36,982 nt of DNA from Alectoria sarmentosa (taxonomy: Eukaryota; Ascomycota; Lecanoromycetes; Lecanorales; Parmeliaceae), in the NCBI GenBank assembly GCA_009733775.1, contig WOGZ01000325.1, forward strand, positions 1 to 36,982. Direction: 5' to 3'. This document shows, one piece after another, positions 33,281-36,982 of the stretch. The notes beneath the pieces were generated by a model. It saw only the letters and a program-made list of their open reading frames with translations, was not told where the DNA came from and made no database searches. The first letter of the stretch is position 1. Every line of letters starts with the position of its first letter. The translations under genes and the position numbers were made by a program.

Positions 33281-33468
33281 AATATAAAGTTTAAGATTAT
33301 ATAAATGTATATAACGAAAATAATAAATTTAAGAAGAAAAGACTATATAAAAGAAAAAAAAGTTTATATATAAATCGCAGAATCACATTAAAGTCGATAG
33401 ATTCGATAGAGCTGAGTAAATAGTAAAGTTAAGTAGGTAATAAGATTAAATAAAGTACGTTTATAACA
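33281..33468 (-). repeat. Element C 3' LTR
   Basis: 188 bp, read on the minus strand from TGTTATAAACGTACTTTATT to TTTTAATA. It is related to the A (161 bp) and B (178 bp) LTRs but longer, with an additional TTACTATTTACTCAGC-like stretch, so C is a third subfamily variant. Confidence 0.8.
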
Positions 33469-35941
33469 TTATCTCTCTCTTCGAATAGCGATGACCCTCA
33501 TCGTTATACGTCGATATAAGCTCTTTTTGCTATTAATAATATTATTATAAAAAAACACGCTCGCTATACATATATGCTCGTTGAAAAATCAATAAAAATA
33601 AAGAAATTTTAATGTTTCAACAATATATCTTTCTTCGACGACGACGACGACGATATTGATATCGTATTTAAGATATTAATTAATAGCATCATCGCGAGTT
33701 TAATATTATAACGTTATAGATTTTCAAAAATGAAGAAAATTTATATAAAAATAAGTAAATAATGATCACAAACGCAATTTAATATTTTGATAATATAATA
33801 ATTCTTTTAAATTCGATATCGCAATTACGAGATAAATCATAAAATGATACGATTTAATTGATTCGAATAATCTCGAGTCGCAGACGTTAAATCTTATTCG
33901 AACATCGTTTATAATGTAAGTTTGTTGATGATTTTCTTTATTAAAATATCAAAGTACGAAATCGTAAAATAATTTAATCGACGACAGCGAGGTTAATTAA
34001 CGATATGATATACTTTCGAGCATCGTTTATACATATATTAATAAAAGTGTTATATTTAATAAGTCGTAAATAATCGAGAGAATACGTGATAAATGTTTAA
34101 TTATTCGACTTTATAATAATGAATAATGTCTTAATAATCGAATTTGAACACTCGAAATGAGATTTTTAACAATCGAATGTTATATTTTAATTGATTGAGA
34201 AATTTAGAATCTCATTTGATATACGTGTAATATTTTTATATATAAGTGAAGGAGATAATATTGCTCGATAAATTAATAGCGATATCGATAATAAAGAAAA
34301 CTCAATTACTTTTATTGCTTCGAAAATTGTATTCTCATTAAAAATAGATACTAATAAATTAAATTCGTGAAACGTTATACTTTTTGCAGCGAAGGTAGGT
34401 TTTATTATAATATGCGTAAAATACTTTATTTTCTCCTTTTTGATAACGATATTCGCATCGTTAAATTTCGTCTCAAGCGTAAAAAGTGATTTGAGATTAA
34501 TCTTGTTAACAGATTTACTTTTGATAAAAGATTGTTAACGATTTTGATTGCGAAGGTGCTTATAAAGTTTATTTTTATTATCGAATAATTTTTCACAATG
34601 CTTATATAAAGATTTATCGTATATAATTATTTAATTATAACTTAATAGTCGATTAATGAATGAGAAAAATGTTGAACAAATAATGCATTTATGATATTCG
34701 AGAGATAATTGCGAAATTGCATGCGAAATTTATAATTGAATAATTAAATTTGAAGTTAGCTGAATAAACGATTTTTTTTTAAATTTGATTATTAATATCT
34801 TTATACATTTAATAAAATCTACGTTTTTTAAAATCTTTTAATTGCTTTAATATTATATGTATATTATATCGCGTAAACATTTTGAAAGTAATTGTATAAT
34901 ATTTATTCCGCGATTTTAATTATACGAAACTTAATTTACGAAATCGTTCACATCGTGATATAAACGAACTTTTGAAAAGTTATATTATAAAAATGAATTA
35001 AAGAGATCGATATTCTTTAATGTAGAAACTTTTTAAAATTTTTGATACTCTAATATGATTGATTTTTGAGATATTTGAAAAAATTCTTCGATCGTAAACT
35101 TTTAATTCACTTGTTTAAGTATTCGAGTTGATGATTTAAGTCTTTTAATTAATGCTTAAATCGATAAAATAATTATACATTTAAGTGAACGATTAAAATA
35201 TTCTTTAATAACATTATCATATGATTTTTATTTACTGAGTTTTAACGAATATTCGATATATCGAATATTATCTAAGTCGCTTTTAATTAAAATATGTTTA
35301 AATTCAATTATAACGAAATTAATTATAATATAAATAAGATATATAATTATGAAATGAAAGAAAATATAAAAATAGCGAGACGTTTTTTAAAAAATATTAT
35401 AATTATAATAAATCGATAATTTAATAACGAGATCGATTTGCAATTAAAGAAATCTCTAAAATTTCAATATCGTAAAAATGCGTTCAAGGTGAAAAAGACA
35501 TTAATTCTTTATGAAAAGTTATAATTGATATAATAAATCGATAACTTAATTAAGAGATCGACTTTACGAATTTTCCGAATCTAACAAAGCAATATTAAAG
35601 AGATTTTTGATAATTTAATATTATGAAAACGGCTTTGAAAAAAGAGAGATAATAACTCTTTATAAAATATGATTTCTTTATAAAATAAATGTAGAATTTC
35701 GAATAAAAATGTGATAAATGTAACGATAACATTTTTTTTTTCTGACGTGTTATATCAAGACAAGAATAAAAATTTAATTTAAAAAAACGATAAACTATTG
35801 TTAAATGTGTCTCTTTAATTTACAAGTGTGAAAATTTAATGTGTTTTGATGTGATGTTGAGAACATGATAAAGGCTTTATTGTGAATTTCGAAGTTGTGT
35901 TATTTCTTTCGAAGGCGATAGCGATGTCATTTCTTAATCGT

Positions 35942-36238
35942 TTAATTCGTCGTAAAGAAATTAAATACTTCGTATATCGATTTTTCGAATAAATGTGATT
36001 TTATGAAATAATATATTGTCTCGTTATAAAATAAAATTATTACGAAGTTTGTACTGCGAAGCGAAGAAGAATATCTTTGAAATAATTTAAAACATTCATT
36101 TTTTATTCGTTCGAAATATCGTTGAGAATGTGAATACTTTAAATAATATTTTTTCGAATAATATAATTTTGTGATTAAGGGGATCCTCGTGACTGAAGGT
36201 CGGAAAATTAATAAAAATAAAACTTTTTGATATCTCAA
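35942..36238 (-). pseudogene. Element C internal open frame, family unknown
   Basis: This 98-codon open stretch is the longest in the AT-rich blocks. It contains RYFERIKNECFKLFQRYSSS and SHLFEKSIYEVFNFFTTN. The latter is conserved in element B near 6,850 as SHLFEKLYLIFYMFFTTN, and KKYYLKYSH resembles KEYYLKHSH in element A near 3,175. Recurrence in three copies on the element's sense strand suggests a real former protein with a repeated motif. I do not recognise it. TTG or ATG start choice is uncertain because the frame is a fragment. Confidence 0.45.
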
Positions 36239-36483
36239 TAATGTCCTTCTTCGACGACGACGACGATAATTTATTTCAGAAATTTAACGAGTCGCTCATC
36301 GAGAGTACGCTATCATAACGTTATAAGACTTCAATTTTGAAAATATTCGATGAAGAAATAAAGAAGTTGTAATTATATGAGCATTTAATTATAAAATAAA
36401 CACATAAAGTCTAATTTTCGAATAGAGAAAAAATCGTCAAATGATGCAATCTAATTAATTCGAACGCTTTCGAGTTATAAGTC

Positions 36484-36669
36484 TTAAATTTTATTTAAAC
36501 ATCGTATATGTTTTATTGAAGCATTTATGTCTTTTTTCGCAGAGATGCTAAATATACGAAATAACGTAAACGTTTTGACGACGACAACGAAGTTAATTAA
36601 CGATATAATATGCATTCGAATATCGTTTATATATATATTAATGAAAGCGTCGTGTTTAATAAATCTCAT
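36484..36669 (-). pseudogene. Element C internal-repeat open fragment
   Basis: This 61-codon minus-strand stretch reads KHDAFINIYINDIRMHIISLINFVVVV and lies in the C copy of the internal repeat. Equivalent plus-strand frames exist in B (about 6,180 and 8,370) and A (about 9,990) with INIYIN-type content. It is probably former coding sequence; function unknown. Confidence 0.4.
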
Positions 36670-36787
36670 ATAACGTTGTTATTAAATAGTGAGTTTTTAA
36701 GCAATTATTTTTGATGATAATCAAAAACGAAGTTTAATCGCATTTTCTAAACATCGAATAAATTTAAATCGTTTAAAAATAACAAGT

Positions 36788-36982
36788 CAGGGCCCATGAA
36801 TTAAATTCATGATATTTAAAAACAAACGAAGGCGAAACGGACTTAAGACTTAACGTCGATTAAACTTTTTTTTTTTTTTTTTTTTTTTTTACTTTCTCTC
36901 TCTTCGAATTAAAATATTAAATTTATTAATACATTAAAATTATAAAGACATTAAATTTATAAATTGTATTCAAAATGCAAAA
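36788..36982. other. Break in element C with palindrome and poly-T tract
   Basis: Similarity to element B ends here. GTCAGGGCCC and a perfect palindrome CATGAATT-A-AATTCATG (36,795-36,811) follow. Then comes about 50 bp of CpG-containing sequence and an uninterrupted run of 25 T (36,866-36,890). On the minus strand this run would be a poly(A) tail ending an element that enters from the right. The adjacent minus-strand bases, TTCGAAGAGAGAGAAAG, resemble the C polypurine tract. The identity is unknown. Confidence 0.45.

Larger units (their letters stand above)
33281..36787 (-). mobile_element. Element C: inverted, 5'-incomplete copy of the A/B family
   Basis: The reverse complement matches element B from its right LTR back through both internal repeats (33,630-34,060 and 36,240-36,680) and the middle segment, to a point equivalent to about 6,085 in B. 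There, near 36,788, similarity stops. The 3' LTR is 33,281-33,468, preceded on the minus strand by TTCGAAGAGAGAGATAA, a polypurine tract. The 3' flank is ATTAA (33,276-33,280); the other flank is not in the window. C is inserted in element F. Mutation looks milder than in the D and E elements. Confidence 0.8.

Overview
The window looks like nuclear DNA of a filamentous ascomycete (Pezizomycotina) with a two-speed, RIP-shaped genome. Two very AT-rich blocks (about 1-21,055 and 31,449-36,982) are full of stop codons and consist of decayed LTR retrotransposons. Between them lies a sharply bounded island of normal composition (about 21,056-31,448) with two spliced genes. Short GT-AG introns, the protein families and the C-to-T/G-to-A decay all point to this fungal group. 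I cannot name a species.

Left block: a plus-strand Ty3/gypsy element (D; protease, reverse transcriptase, RNase H and integrase remnants) forms the matrix. It is cut twice. Element A (2,492-10,748) sits between RT and RNase H with target duplication ACGTT/GCGTT, and a relative, element B (4,020-9,147), sits inside A with duplication AAAAT/AAGAT. A minus-strand gypsy-like element E (12,434-19,529) has two 169-bp LTRs and a perfect AATTG duplication and interrupts the integrase of D. Removing A and E restores one collinear D reading order.

Island: on the minus strand, 26,431 to 22,000, a nine-exon gene is modelled for a STAND/NLR-type protein of about 1,214 residues: helical N-terminus, NACHT NTPase (Walker A GIPGAGKS split by an intron), two C2H2 fingers, ankyrin-like repeats. 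On the plus strand, 26,989-30,541, a five-exon gene encodes a Rad5/HLTF-type SNF2 helicase of about 1,063 residues with an embedded C3HC4 RING. The genes diverge from a 557-bp spacer. A 62-bp direct repeat (55/62 identical) lies just outside each gene's 3' end, and the left copy also has an inverted partner around a 31-bp minisatellite.

Right block: a minus-strand Ty1/copia remnant (F) with clear RT and RNase H is interrupted at 33,281 by a minus-strand copy (C) of the A/B family. C therefore lies in inverted orientation to B across the gene island. C is itself broken near 36,788, beside a 25-T tract at the window end.

Functionally, the two genes are probably a putative fungal innate-immunity/incompatibility receptor and a chromatin or DNA-repair translocase. 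That they work together is inference only. Splice models and domain names come from reading the sequence and recalling family patterns; no search was run.
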